A stretch of 64,000 nucleotides of DNA, from contig JAIBCN010000113.1 of the NCBI GenBank assembly GCA_019694155.1, positions 1 to 64,000 of the forward strand. Reading direction: 5' to 3'. Below, piece by piece: positions 44,311-53,635 of the stretch. The notes under the pieces were generated by a model that had not been told where the DNA came from, ran no database searches, and saw only the letters and a list, made by a program, of their open reading frames with translations. Position 1 is the first letter of the stretch. Each line of letters begins with the position of its first letter. The translations under genes were made by a program, and so were the position numbers. This DNA comes from Vicinamibacteria bacterium (lineage in GTDB: Bacteria > Acidobacteriota > Vicinamibacteria > Fen-336 > JAGNNV01).

Positions 44311-44650
44311 CCGCTGTCCCCCCAGCCCTGCTCCAAGGTGCGCGCCAATGGCGCCACTAGAACCCGGATTGGGTGGCGCGCCTCGTGCTCCGGGGCGGAC
44401 GAGAGCCATCATGGACCCCGAACTCAACCGGCTCTCGGCCGCTGCGAATGCTTGGGGCGCGAATGGTCGGCTTGGCGAAACAGCCGCCGATGACTGCCAG
44501 GGCGCATGAAGTCAGGCTCGAATAGGGCGCCAGCTTCCATCGAGGCACCCGGGGGTCCGCCGATTGAGTACAGGGTCTTCGCCGCTTCCAGCAGGCGCAT
44601 GGAGCCAGGCCGAGAGAACGCGGCACGGTCCTCGTACAATCACCAACACC
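44311..44650. other. Intergenic region without recognised gene
   Basis: 340 nt upstream of the ADOP permease. GC-rich, with short open frames on both strands but no family resemblance. Holds a TACAAT box at 44635. Confidence 0.45.
44635..44640 (+). promoter_or_regulatory. Putative -10 box of leaderless ADOP permease gene
   Basis: TACAAT, 10 nt before the GTG at 44651; no Shine-Dalgarno and no clear -35. Confidence 0.35.
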
Positions 44651-47080
44651 GTGCCAGACCTCACTGCCTCCCTTCGCTCCGTGCTGCGGCAGCGCTCCTT
44701 CTTCCTGAGCGCGGCCATGGTGCTGGCGCTGGGGATCGCGGCGCCCACCGCGATGTTCGCGGTGGTGCGGGCGGCGCTCCTCAAGCCGCTGCCCTACCCG
44801 AACGCGCACGAGATCTACAACGTGCGGACGACCATGACCAATGGACGCTTCACCATCGGGCTCGTGGGGTCGGAGGAGATCGCGTCGATGCGGCGGTCGA
44901 CGCGGCTCGTCACCAGGGACGGGATGTACTACCGGACCGAGGGGAGCATCGGCGACACGGGAGAGCAGGCGCGGCTCGTCAACGTGACTCTCGTCTCCGA
45001 GGGCTTCTTCGATCTCTTCGGCGTTCCCATGGCCATGGGGCGCGCGCCCAAGGAGGAGGACTTCAAGGCGAACGCGGTGCGCGCGGCCGTGCTTTCGACC
45101 AGGGTGTGGCGCAGCGTGTTCTCCTCGGATCCCGGGGTGGTCGGGCGTACGGTGCGGCTCGTGAACGCGCAGCCCGTGGTCGTGGTGGGGGTAGCACCCG
45201 AGAGTTTCGATGCTCCGCACGACACCGACCTGTGGCTCGCGACGCACTGGGACGAGAGTGTGGGGCACCTGCTCGAGGCGTATGTCCGCTTCGCGCCGGG
45301 CGCCACACCCGAGGCGGTGGCCGCGAGTCTTGGGCCTATGTGGGACGCGCTCGGGAAGAAGTATCCCGACCAGGAGAAAGACCGGGTGTTCACGTTCCGG
45401 CCGATGCTGGATGCGCTGGTCGGCGATCTGGGTCCCACTTCTCTCATCGCCTTCGCGGCCACCGGGCTGCTTCTGCTTCTCGCGGTCGCGAACGTGGCGA
45501 ACCTGTTCCTCGCGCGCGGCGCCGCGCGAGCGCGGGAGATCGCCATGCGCGTCGCCATCGGCGCGAGGCGGCGTCACCTGGCGCGGCAGTTGCTGGCCGA
45601 GGCCCTGGTGATCTCCGCTCCTGCGGCGGTTCTGGGGATCGGCCTCGCCTGGGTGGCGGTGCGCGCGATCTCGCACATCGGCGGCGCTTCGTTCCCGCGC
45701 GCCGAGGAGCTGCGCTTCGATCCGATGGTGGCGGCGTTCGCTGCGGGTCTCATGCTTCTCGCCACCCTGCTCGTCGGTCTCATCCCCGCGCTGACCACGG
45801 CGGACCTGCGCATCGCCTCCATCGTGAACGAGGGAGGACGCGGCACGTTCGGCACTCCGCGCACCCGCGGGATGCTCGCGGCATTCGTGGTCGGCGAGAT
45901 CGCGCTCGCCATCGCTCTCGTCGCGGGCGCCGGCCGATTGCTGATGAGCGCGCGCAACCTGATCGCCGTCGATCCCGGCTTCGACACGAGCAACCGGCTG
46001 ATCGTCGACGTCCTGCTGCCGCGCGAGGTCGTGCTCGCTCAGGCGCCCTGGGGTTCAGAACGGGAGAGGATGCTCGCGTTCTCCGCCGAGGTGGAGCGCC
46101 GGTTCCTCGAACTTGGCGCCACGAAGGTCGGGATGGCCACCTCGCTTCCCCTGCGGCGGGAGCGGGATGCGACGACGTTCACCGACATCGTGGGCCGGCC
46201 GGTGGACCCTTCGCAGCGCTCCAACGGGCGCCTGCGCACGGTGAACGCTTCGTTCTTCGACGCCATGAATATCCGACTTCTGCGCGGACGCGGCTTCACC
46301 GTGGACGATCGCGCCGGGAACTCTCCGGTGGTTGTCGTGAACGAGGCGTGGGTGAAGCGGTCGCTGCCGCAAGGCGTCGATCCCCTGCGCGAGCAGATCG
46401 ACGGCCTCTTCGCGCGCAAGGTGGGCGAGAAGTGGCAGCCGTGGGCCGCGTCGATCATCGGCGTGGTCGCGGACGTGCGCTACGCGAGCCTCGACCGCGA
46501 GGCCGAGCCCACAGTGTTCGTGCTCGAGACCCAGCGGCCTCCGGACCGCCGCAGCTACGTGTTGAGCACTCCGGATGGACATCCCGAGCGGCTGATGCCG
46601 CGGGTGCGCGAGGCGCTTGCTTCGCTCAACCGCGACGTGTCCGTGCAGTTCGACACGATGTCCGACGTCCTCCTTGGATCGATGATGTGGTCGCGCCTCG
46701 GCGTCCTGCTCATGACCACGATCGGCCTCGTTGCCCTTGCTCTCGTGGGCGCTGGAGTCTTCGGCGTCCTGGCCTTCGCGGGCGCCCAGCGTCACGGCGA
46801 GATGGCGGTGCGCCTGTGTCTCGGCGCGGAGCCTTCGAGCGTGTTCCGCCTGATGCTCGGACAGACCGCACGCTACGTGCTCGCAGGCGGGGTTCTCGGT
46901 CTCGTCGCGGCGGGATGGATGGGCCAGCTGATGAGCGCGTACGTCTACCAGGTCAGCGCCGCGAACGGCTTCGTCCTCGTGGGAAGTCTCGCCATGGTGT
47001 CGCTCGTCGCGGCTCTGGCCTCGCTCCTTCCAGCCATGCGGGCGGCGGCGGTCGAGCCGTCGCGAGTCCTGCGCGGCTGA
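44651..47080 (+). CDS. ADOP-type (MacB/FtsX-like) permease
   Basis: 809 residues from GTG 44651. N-terminal unit PDLTASLRSVLRQRSFFLSAAMVLALGI then FAVVRAALLKPLPYP; the periplasmic MacB core and two FtsX units follow, the second ending ARRLCLGAEPSSVF-like (VRLCLGAEPSSVF). Same architecture as the gene at 23880-26297 but divergent in sequence. No ATPase adjacent, consistent with the orphan class. The PcfJ leader starts 20 nt after its stop. Confidence 0.92.
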   Translation: MPDLTASLRSVLRQRSFFLSAAMVLALGIAAPTAMFAVVRAALLKPLPYPNAHEIYNVRTTMTNGRFTIGLVGSEEIASMRRSTRLVTRDGMYYRTEGSIGDTGEQARLVNVTLVSEGFFDLFGVPMAMGRAPKEEDFKANAVRAAVLSTRVWRSVFSSDPGVVGRTVRLVNAQPVVVVGVAPESFDAPHDTDLWLATHWDESVGHLLEAYVRFAPGATPEAVAASLGPMWDALGKKYPDQEKDRVFTFRPMLDALVGDLGPTSLIAFAATGLLLLLAVANVANLFLARGAARAREIAMRVAIGARRRHLARQLLAEALVISAPAAVLGIGLAWVAVRAISHIGGASFPRAEELRFDPMVAAFAAGLMLLATLLVGLIPALTTADLRIASIVNEGGRGTFGTPRTRGMLAAFVVGEIALAIALVAGAGRLLMSARNLIAVDPGFDTSNRLIVDVLLPREVVLAQAPWGSERERMLAFSAEVERRFLELGATKVGMATSLPLRRERDATTFTDIVGRPVDPSQRSNGRLRTVNASFFDAMNIRLLRGRGFTVDDRAGNSPVVVVNEAWVKRSLPQGVDPLREQIDGLFARKVGEKWQPWAASIIGVVADVRYASLDREAEPTVFVLETQRPPDRRSYVLSTPDGHPERLMPRVREALASLNRDVSVQFDTMSDVLLGSMMWSRLGVLLMTTIGLVALALVGAGVFGVLAFAGAQRHGEMAVRLCLGAEPSSVFRLMLGQTARYVLAGGVLGLVAAGWMGQLMSAYVYQVSAANGFVLVGSLAMVSLVAALASLLPAMRAAAVEPSRVLRG

Positions 47081-47100
47081 CTGCTCGGGTCGGCGGCTTA

Positions 47101-47263
47101 GATCCGGTATCATCCGCAGCCTCGTGAAACTCTTCCTTTCCTAGTTCCTGGTTCGTAGCGGGCACGCCGGCGTGTCGAGCGCCTTGGTGTGTCTGTTCCC
47201 CGCGCCGGTTGTTTGCTCCCGGCGCCCACCAGGAAACAATCAACTCAGGAAGGAAGGTCCGTC
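47101..47263 (+). promoter_or_regulatory. Conserved 163-nt leader of PcfJ gene, copy 2
   Basis: Matches 6571-6733 end to end. TATCAT (47108-47113), a six-codon ORF (47124-47144), TTCCTGGT (47145-47152) and ACCAGGAA (47228-47235) are at the same relative positions. The middle (about 47190-47215) varies while both arms of the inverted repeat are kept. Confidence 0.55.
47124..47144 (+). CDS. Putative six-codon leader peptide ORF (MKLFLS)
   Basis: GTG AAA CTC TTC CTT TCC TAG; same peptide as the ORF at 6594, with one synonymous change. Follows TATCAT by 10 nt without a Shine-Dalgarno. Confidence 0.3.
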   Translation: MKLFLS

Positions 47264-48499
47264 GTGTCTCACGACGCGCTCTTTGTCCGCCATCAGAGGC
47301 GGTTCGCCGATGAGGCCATCGGCAAGGTCTATTCACAACTCTGGAACGACGAGCAAGGTCTCGCTTCATTCGAGCGCTTGCTCTCGGTCGTGCGCCGGGT
47401 GGCGCGGGTCGTGTTACTCGCCCCGCCTGTGGAGGGCCAGCACCTCGGCGTCCTTTCGATCGCAAACCTCTCGCGTTTCGCCGATCGATTCGTCCGCCCG
47501 CCGGAAACATGGACCGGCGCCGGCGGAAGCCTGCCCGGAGCGATCGCGTCGCTCGCACAACACCTGCTCGGCAGATACCGGGTCCCTCGATTCCTCGCCA
47601 AGGCCTGGTACGCGACCGACGCGCGAGGTGAGATCAAGCGCGAGTGGTACGTCTCGCACGTACAAGGCGCGTCGTTTCGATCGATCGCTCCCGAGTTGCG
47701 CATGACCCGGGCCATGGAGGACGCGTTTCTCAGAACGCCTGATCACCTGGAGATCGAAGCGGGCCTTCGTCGAGCCGAGCTCTTGGCCCTGGGGGCCGAT
47801 CCACCGCTCGTGGATGCGGTCATGGCAACCCTCCTCGCGTCAGACGCGGATCACGCGGACTTCTGGCGTTCGTTCCTGCTGCTGCTGGTCGCCGCCCGTT
47901 CGAAGCTCGAGCTGCACCAGGTCGGACCGATGGTCGACTTCATCCACGCGATCCGTCACCATCGCGTCGAGGCGCAAGGCGAGCACGGGCCGATCATCAT
48001 CGAGCCGCCCAGACCCGACTTCTCCCTCCGCGGCCGCACACTCGCCAGTTTGCAGCGCCTGGTGGCCGCATGGCACCGAGGCCTCGAACTTCCGAACGGC
48101 TCGGATTTCACGTGGAACGCGTCGTCCTCGCGACCGATGGCGTTCGCGGTCGAGCAGAACGACCCCGAGGCTCCGGTTGTGCGCTTCGAGATTGCGGAAC
48201 TGACGTCAGCCGCAGCACTCGCCTGGGAAGGCAGTCGCCTCGGCCACTGTGTCGCGATGTACGCGCACAAGTGTCTGCATCGACAATCGAGCATCTGGTC
48301 CTTGAGGCGGTTCGTCGACGACAAGCCCGGGAAGCCGATCGCGACGATCGAGGTCGACCCCAAGCGGAGACGGATAGTCCAGCTCCGCGGGTTCAAGAAC
48401 CGCTGGGTGACTGGCTCCGCGGAACGTTACGTTCGAGAATGGGCTGCTCGCGAACGCCTGCTCATTCCATCGGGTCCGGAGAGTCGTTGGCTGCTCTGA
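47264..48499 (+). CDS. PcfJ-domain protein, paralogue 2
   Basis: 411 residues, the same length as the gene at 6734 and alignable throughout without gaps by eye. GTG start after AGGAAGG. The PcfJ-like core carries EGSRLGHCVAMYAHKC and KPIATIEVDPKRRRIVQLRG. The N-terminal part differs most, while residues 60-411 are strongly conserved, so both copies look functional. 40 kb from its paralogue, with no shared flanking genes and no repeats at the 3' ends, so duplication of gene plus leader is the simplest view. Confidence 0.85.
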   Translation: MSHDALFVRHQRRFADEAIGKVYSQLWNDEQGLASFERLLSVVRRVARVVLLAPPVEGQHLGVLSIANLSRFADRFVRPPETWTGAGGSLPGAIASLAQHLLGRYRVPRFLAKAWYATDARGEIKREWYVSHVQGASFRSIAPELRMTRAMEDAFLRTPDHLEIEAGLRRAELLALGADPPLVDAVMATLLASDADHADFWRSFLLLLVAARSKLELHQVGPMVDFIHAIRHHRVEAQGEHGPIIIEPPRPDFSLRGRTLASLQRLVAAWHRGLELPNGSDFTWNASSSRPMAFAVEQNDPEAPVVRFEIAELTSAAALAWEGSRLGHCVAMYAHKCLHRQSSIWSLRRFVDDKPGKPIATIEVDPKRRRIVQLRGFKNRWVTGSAERYVREWAARERLLIPSGPESRWLL

Positions 48500-48528
48500 C
48501 CCGGACCACCGCCGAGGGGAGCCAGGGG

Positions 48529-51003
48529 TCAGGCGGGCGTCTTACGTTTCCCGACGATGTCGTAGTGTGAGCGGTAGTACCGCACCGTGACTTCTTCGAA
48601 CTTGCGGTCGGCTCTCCTGACCAGTAGTTGCATATCGGGGTCGTCGGAGAATCCGATGGCGGCTCCATATTGCTCCTCGGTCTCAACGGCGATTCCGTCC
48701 ACTGCCACAACATAGTCGTTACGTGTCAGGCCAGCGGTGCGCAAACCCAGGTCAAGCAGCGCGCGGGAGGCGAGACTTACCGGCCTCGCGATTGACGCGG
48801 CTTGGGGCAGACCCACACGGCGAATACCCTTGGGGAAGATCCTGTTGGTCGCCTTCGCCGTCTCGTCTTGGAAGGGCGCGGCTCCATAACGCTGCGCGTG
48901 GCGGACGTAGAAACGATCGAGAGTGTCGCGCCTTCCGTACCTCTCGAACACAAGCCTGTAGTTCTCTTCTGCTTTCACGAAATCCCCCAGGCGTTCGTAC
49001 GCTTTTGCCAGGGTCTCGAGGCCGCCTTGCGAGTACACCTGTGCCATGCGCTCGGCGAGCCCCATGGCTTCCGGGATTCGTCCTCGCTCCTGAAGCAGAC
49101 TGACGTACCAACTCATCGACTGAGAGAGCCCGATCTGGCCGTGAGCGCTCTCGACCGCGCGTCTTCCCAGCGGGATCGCCGCGTCGTAGCGGCCCGCAAT
49201 CGACAGGAAACGACCCGCTTCGGCACACGAGTCCGCTTCCATGGCGCAGGCGCGCTGCGCGATCTTCTCAGCCTCTAGGGGATCTTCGACGTCGGGTAAG
49301 ACCCTGATCATGACGTTCACGTCGTAGTCCAGGAACCGCGCCAGGGCCGATCGTGGATCGACAAAGGTGCCGACGGGCGTCTTGCGCTGGGCGATCATGT
49401 ACGCGGAGTTGGGGTTCCATGGAGCCATTTCCAGCCCCTGGTCGAATTCGGGTGTTCCCCAAGGAAAGCCCGTGTGCCACGGCCCTGGGGCGATCAGGCC
49501 GGTGCCCGGGACGTTGACTCGGTCCCATGCGCGACCCTGCACCCCCCGAAGGGCCGGCATGCCAAAGCACTGGGTGAGGTTGGTCCAGTCGTTGTCCGAG
49601 AGGAAGTCCGGCCGCGTCTGCACGATCTTGCCCGCCCCAATGCAGGCCGCTTGCGCACGTTGGCCAACGGATGGGTCCCGTGCATCCGGGGTCAGATCAA
49701 GAAGGGCCGCCTGGGGAAGCAGGGGCCGGAAGGCCTCGGACGCATCTCGGAAGCGATCGGTTGCCCCCGTCCACCTTCTGCTGGCAATTCCATCCATGAC
49801 CAGCTCGTAAGCCCCTGCGACGTGCCGGAGCCCGGCCTCCGCTCGAATCTCCCGGGGGACCACCGCGCTCGGTACGGCGGGTTGCTGGGTGTTGGCCTGC
49901 GAGAGGGCGACGAGTCCCTTCACGACCTCCTCGACGCTCTGGCCCTCCACTTCCGCCAAGCGAGCCGCATCCTCGGCCTGGAGCGCCATCGGGTTCCCTA
50001 CGCGAGCGAGGTATTCCTCGTCGAAACAGCGGAGCGACTCCCGGGCCCAATCAGCGGCGGGAGGGACACGCCAGGACTTCGCCGTCGGAATCACAACGCC
50101 GCAGTCGCGCCGGGTGGCACGCAGGGCGATAAGGTACTCGAGCTTCTCCAGGCGTGTTGGCGGAGTGCTCCCCGGGTCCAGTCGGGGGTCGCTGGTCATA
50201 CGCACGCGGAGCGCATTGGCCCAGGCCCGATTTTCCGATTCCCTGGAATCGGACAGGAGGCGCTGGACCGCGGTCATGGCGACGGTCTGTCTTTGCAGAA
50301 GAACATCGAGAGCCAAGGAGGCGACGACCGCCTCCGGCCCCGGGGCGGCGCCGTTTTTAAGGGCGCGGGAGATGGCAAGGTGAGCGACAACGCCATTGAG
50401 AAAGGGGATGGGGTCGACGCGTCCACGGGCCGACTCTCGCAGCGCATGCGCGGCCCAGAGGAGGGCCGCCTGCTCGTGCAGACGCGGATCCCTTGGCCGA
50501 GCGGCCAGCGCGGAAAAGAGGAGGCGGTTGGCCTCCAGTAAGGACGCAGTGTCGGAGGTCAGGAGCAGAGCACCGAAGCCGGGCACCGGTGGCCCGGGCA
50601 CCGCCTCGCCGGATCCGAGCAAGCGGGTCGCGGCCGCAACGTAGCTCTCCGGATCCCAAAGGTGAGTCCCCGGCCCGACGTCCATCGTAGTGGTCGATGC
50701 TCCCCTTAGCGTGACCTCGAAAACGCCGGGCAACTTGGAGTTGGCCTGGCGCCGGACCGCGATGGTCGGCGCGGGTCCACCGGCTTGCAGACTCCAGGAC
50801 ACGATCTGTCGAATGACCTGATGAACCGTGGCGACCGACTCGTCCGGCCACAGCCACTGGCGAACGACCTTGGGGGGAGGGACGAACTTCGTTCTTGACT
50901 GCTGCGCTGCACGCGACTGTTCGTCCCGGAACACTTTGTACTTCAGGCCACCCGCGCAGGCCAGGAGAACGACCAGCAAGGCACCGACACGCTTTGTCAC
51001 CAC
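48529..51003 (-). CDS. Membrane-anchored TPR protein with C-terminal PDZ-like domain
   Basis: 824 residues. GTG 51003 (or 51000) is chosen because GGAGGAG lies 5 (8) nt upstream; an earlier in-frame start adds 14 residues. One N-terminal TM helix (VGALLVVLLACAGGL) anchors it. A long helical, TPR-like body spans about 150-700. A PDZ-like domain is at about 735-815 (LDLGLRTAGLTRNDYVVAVDGIAV, then LLVRRADRKFEEVTVRY). Function unknown; probably an envelope scaffold. Converges on the PcfJ gene, 29 nt apart. Confidence 0.72.
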   Translation of the reverse strand: MVTKRVGALLVVLLACAGGLKYKVFRDEQSRAAQQSRTKFVPPPKVVRQWLWPDESVATVHQVIRQIVSWSLQAGGPAPTIAVRRQANSKLPGVFEVTLRGASTTTMDVGPGTHLWDPESYVAAATRLLGSGEAVPGPPVPGFGALLLTSDTASLLEANRLLFSALAARPRDPRLHEQAALLWAAHALRESARGRVDPIPFLNGVVAHLAISRALKNGAAPGPEAVVASLALDVLLQRQTVAMTAVQRLLSDSRESENRAWANALRVRMTSDPRLDPGSTPPTRLEKLEYLIALRATRRDCGVVIPTAKSWRVPPAADWARESLRCFDEEYLARVGNPMALQAEDAARLAEVEGQSVEEVVKGLVALSQANTQQPAVPSAVVPREIRAEAGLRHVAGAYELVMDGIASRRWTGATDRFRDASEAFRPLLPQAALLDLTPDARDPSVGQRAQAACIGAGKIVQTRPDFLSDNDWTNLTQCFGMPALRGVQGRAWDRVNVPGTGLIAPGPWHTGFPWGTPEFDQGLEMAPWNPNSAYMIAQRKTPVGTFVDPRSALARFLDYDVNVMIRVLPDVEDPLEAEKIAQRACAMEADSCAEAGRFLSIAGRYDAAIPLGRRAVESAHGQIGLSQSMSWYVSLLQERGRIPEAMGLAERMAQVYSQGGLETLAKAYERLGDFVKAEENYRLVFERYGRRDTLDRFYVRHAQRYGAAPFQDETAKATNRIFPKGIRRVGLPQAASIARPVSLASRALLDLGLRTAGLTRNDYVVAVDGIAVETEEQYGAAIGFSDDPDMQLLVRRADRKFEEVTVRYYRSHYDIVGKRKTPA

Positions 51004-51305
51004 GGCGACTCCTCCCTCTGCAGTCTCTATTGGTACAAGAGCCAACGCAAGTGACCAGAGGGTTTGAGCCGCGATCGCTTGAAAAACGGAAGGTCGCGGC
51101 CACCTGAAACCAACTTACCGGTCACGTCCCAGCAAGAACACTCTGCCTGTGCGGACGGAACCGCCTGGACGACATTGCAGGGCAGACACCGGTGGTCATG
51201 GGCGGGCAAGTGTGAGTTCCGGAATCCGCCGTAGAAGACGCTGGCGTGTTTGGCGCCTGTTGGCCGGGCGAGCGCTCCACTCGGCCGCTCGTGCGATCCT
51301 CTGGC
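51004..51305. other. Intergenic region without recognised gene
   Basis: About 300 nt between divergent genes. No gene or strong hairpin seen beyond the ribosome-binding site of the 51003 gene. Confidence 0.4.
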
Positions 51306-52622
51306 GTGCTGACTGCGATCCTCGTTGTTCTCTCCCTCTCCGCGCCGCAGGCCGCGGACTCCGACCCCCTCATCGCGGAGACCCGCGTGCTCCTTCAGGG
51401 ATTGTTCGCGGGGAAGACCGCGCCCCTGGTAGAGCGGTTCGATGCGAGGATGGCGGCGGCGCTTCCCCAGGACCAGCTCACCCTCGCGCTGACGTCTTTG
51501 AAGCAGCAGGCTGGAGAGTTCCGTGCGATCGTGGCGACGAAGATCCAGGAGCGCGGCGGCGTGCGTGCGATCGTCGCTACCTGCGACTTCGCGAACGGCC
51601 CGGTCGACGTCACGGTCGCCTACGACGACAAGAGCCGCATCGTCGGCCTCAACATGCGCCCGGCGACGCCTGCGGCTTCTCCATACGAGGCTCCGAGCTA
51701 CGCGCTCCCCGACCGGTTCACGGAGACCGAGGTCACCGTGGACGCGGGCGGGTGGCCGCTCCCGGGGACGCTCTCCATGCCGAAGGGCGGAGGCCCGTTC
51801 CCCGCGGTGGTGCTCGCGCACGGCTCCGGGCCGAACGATCGGGACGAGAGCCTCGGAGGGGTGACGCGCCCGTTCAAGGACATGGCGTGGGGCCTCGCGT
51901 CGCGCGGCATCGCGGTGCTCCGCTACGACAAGCGGACGCTGACGCACGGGCGCCGTCTCGCCTCGCTCACGAACTTCACGGTGAAGGACGAGACGATCGA
52001 CGATGCGCTGGCCGCGGTGGCGCTTCTGCGGAGAACCGCGCGCGTGCGGGCCGACCGGGTGTACGTCGCCGGTCACAGCCTCGGCGGGATGCTCGCGCCG
52101 CGGATCGGCGCGCTCGATCCGCATCTGGGCGGACTGATCGTGCTGGCTGGCGCAGTGCGGCCGCTCGAGGAGACCATCCTGTCGCAGACGCGATACCTGG
52201 CCGAGCTGGACGGAACCGTCACCGACGACGAACGAACGCAGATCGCCGCCGCGGAGGCGCTGGTCACGCGCGCACGCACGCTCAAAGCAGGCGATCCGCC
52301 GCTCACGGGGGCGCTCGCGAGCGGTCCCGCGTCATATGTCGTAGACCTGCGCGGCTACCATCCGCCGACGGTCGCGAAGTCGCTGGCCATGCCGATGCTG
52401 GTGTTGCAGGGAGAGCGCGACTATCAGGTCACCATGGACGATTTCGGGCAGTGGCGCGCGAGCCTGGGCGGCCGGAAGGACGTGCGCTTCATCTCCTATC
52501 CCGCGCTCAATCATCTGTTCGTCGCGGGCTCAGGGAAGAGCAGTCCGGCGGAGTATCGCCAGCCGGGACATGTCGACGCCGCGGTGATCGAGGACATCCG
52601 AAGATGGATTCTCGAACACTGA
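51306..52622 (+). CDS. Secreted alpha/beta hydrolase with DUF3887-like domain
   Basis: 438 residues from GTG 51306, which begins a signal peptide (LTAILVVLSLSAPQAAD). The N-terminal DUF3887-like domain (about 20-115) is followed by a hydrolase domain with nucleophile GHSLGG, Asp in GERDYQVT and His in LNHLF. Related to exported dienelactone- or peptidase-type hydrolases; substrate unknown. The open frame extends 20 codons upstream to 51246 but would spoil the signal peptide. Confidence 0.85.
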   Translation: MLTAILVVLSLSAPQAADSDPLIAETRVLLQGLFAGKTAPLVERFDARMAAALPQDQLTLALTSLKQQAGEFRAIVATKIQERGGVRAIVATCDFANGPVDVTVAYDDKSRIVGLNMRPATPAASPYEAPSYALPDRFTETEVTVDAGGWPLPGTLSMPKGGGPFPAVVLAHGSGPNDRDESLGGVTRPFKDMAWGLASRGIAVLRYDKRTLTHGRRLASLTNFTVKDETIDDALAAVALLRRTARVRADRVYVAGHSLGGMLAPRIGALDPHLGGLIVLAGAVRPLEETILSQTRYLAELDGTVTDDERTQIAAAEALVTRARTLKAGDPPLTGALASGPASYVVDLRGYHPPTVAKSLAMPMLVLQGERDYQVTMDDFGQWRASLGGRKDVRFISYPALNHLFVAGSGKSSPAEYRQPGHVDAAVIEDIRRWILEH

Positions 52623-52746
52623 CACGGACCGCGATGACGCCGTCGGCTGAGGCGGACCTCGGCTTTCGGCGGCGTTGCGGTGATGCGGGTACGAAGGCTC
52701 CGCGGGCGAGTCGCGGGATCGGGGACGATGAAACAAGGGTCGCGGA

Positions 52747-52752
52747 TAAGCT
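52747..52752 (+). promoter_or_regulatory. Putative -10 box of leaderless ATP-grasp gene
   Basis: TAAGCT, 9 nt before the ATG at 52762; no Shine-Dalgarno. Confidence 0.3.
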
Positions 52753-52761
52753 CCCGCGGCC

Positions 52762-53607
52762 ATGAAGATCGCCTTCGTCACCAACCCGAATCATCCCGAG
52801 ATCGAGGACGACGACCGGCCTCTCGCCCAAGCACTCGCGCGGCGCGGCGCCATCGTGCTCACCGCATCCTGGGATGACCCGGATTTCGCGTGGGACCGGG
52901 TGGACCTCGCTCTTCTGAGGTCGCCCTGGGACTATCACCGGCGCTGCGAGGAGTTCCTCGGCTGGCTCGCGCGGGCCGAAGCGGTGACGACCGTGGTGAA
53001 CGATCCGGAAGTCGTCCGCTGGAACATCAACAAGCGCTACCTGCGGGAGCTCGCGGACAAGGGTGTGCCCACCGTCCCCACCGCCTTCGTAAGCCGGGGC
53101 GAGAGCGCGAACCTCCAGGATCTCTGCGCCGCGCGCGGGTGGGCCACCGTGGTTCTGAAGCCCTCCATCTCCGCGGACTCGTGGGAGACGATCCGGGTCG
53201 CGCCGGATCGTCACGCGGAGGGGCAGGCCTATCTCGACCGCCACCGCCCCGATCGCGAGATCATGGTGCAGCCCTTCGTGAAGGACGTCGAGGAGCGGGG
53301 CGAGCACAGCCTCATGCTCTTTGGGGGCGTCTATTCGCACGCGGTCAGGAAGAACTCGGCCTTCCAGGGCGGGCGGCATGTCGGCCCCGAAGGACGGACC
53401 TCCGACCCCGGACCGGATGGCGTGGAGATGGCCCGCAATGTCCTTGCGAGGGCCGGGTTCCCGAAAATCCCGTACGCCCGCGTGGACATCGCCCGTGATG
53501 ACTCCGGCGCGCCCCTGCTTCTCGAACTGGAGCTCTTCGAGCCCACGCTCTTTTTCCGCGAAATGCCGGGCAGCGAGGAAGCCCTCGCGCGGGTCCTGAT
53601 GCCGTAG
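52762..53607 (+). CDS. ATP-grasp family ligase-like protein
   Basis: 281 residues. ATP-grasp landmarks: NKRYLRELADKGVPTVPT, VVLKPSISADSW (ATP lysine), MVQPFVKDVEERGEHSLMLF, and the acidic metal site LLLELELFEPTLFF. Closest in outline to the DcsG/RimK-like group of short ATP-grasp proteins, which join a carboxylate to an amine. Substrates unknown. 28 nt before the DUF4440 gene. Confidence 0.82.
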   Translation: MKIAFVTNPNHPEIEDDDRPLAQALARRGAIVLTASWDDPDFAWDRVDLALLRSPWDYHRRCEEFLGWLARAEAVTTVVNDPEVVRWNINKRYLRELADKGVPTVPTAFVSRGESANLQDLCAARGWATVVLKPSISADSWETIRVAPDRHAEGQAYLDRHRPDREIMVQPFVKDVEERGEHSLMLFGGVYSHAVRKNSAFQGGRHVGPEGRTSDPGPDGVEMARNVLARAGFPKIPYARVDIARDDSGAPLLLELELFEPTLFFREMPGSEEALARVLMP

Positions 53608-53635
53608 GCTGTCGGCACCTGTCCGGAGGCTTGCC

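Noticed and set aside
44506..47127. Plus-strand 873-codon frame overlapping the ADOP gene in another frame
   Set aside because: Arg/Ala/Gly-rich frame shadow; the permease motifs are in the 44651-47080 frame.
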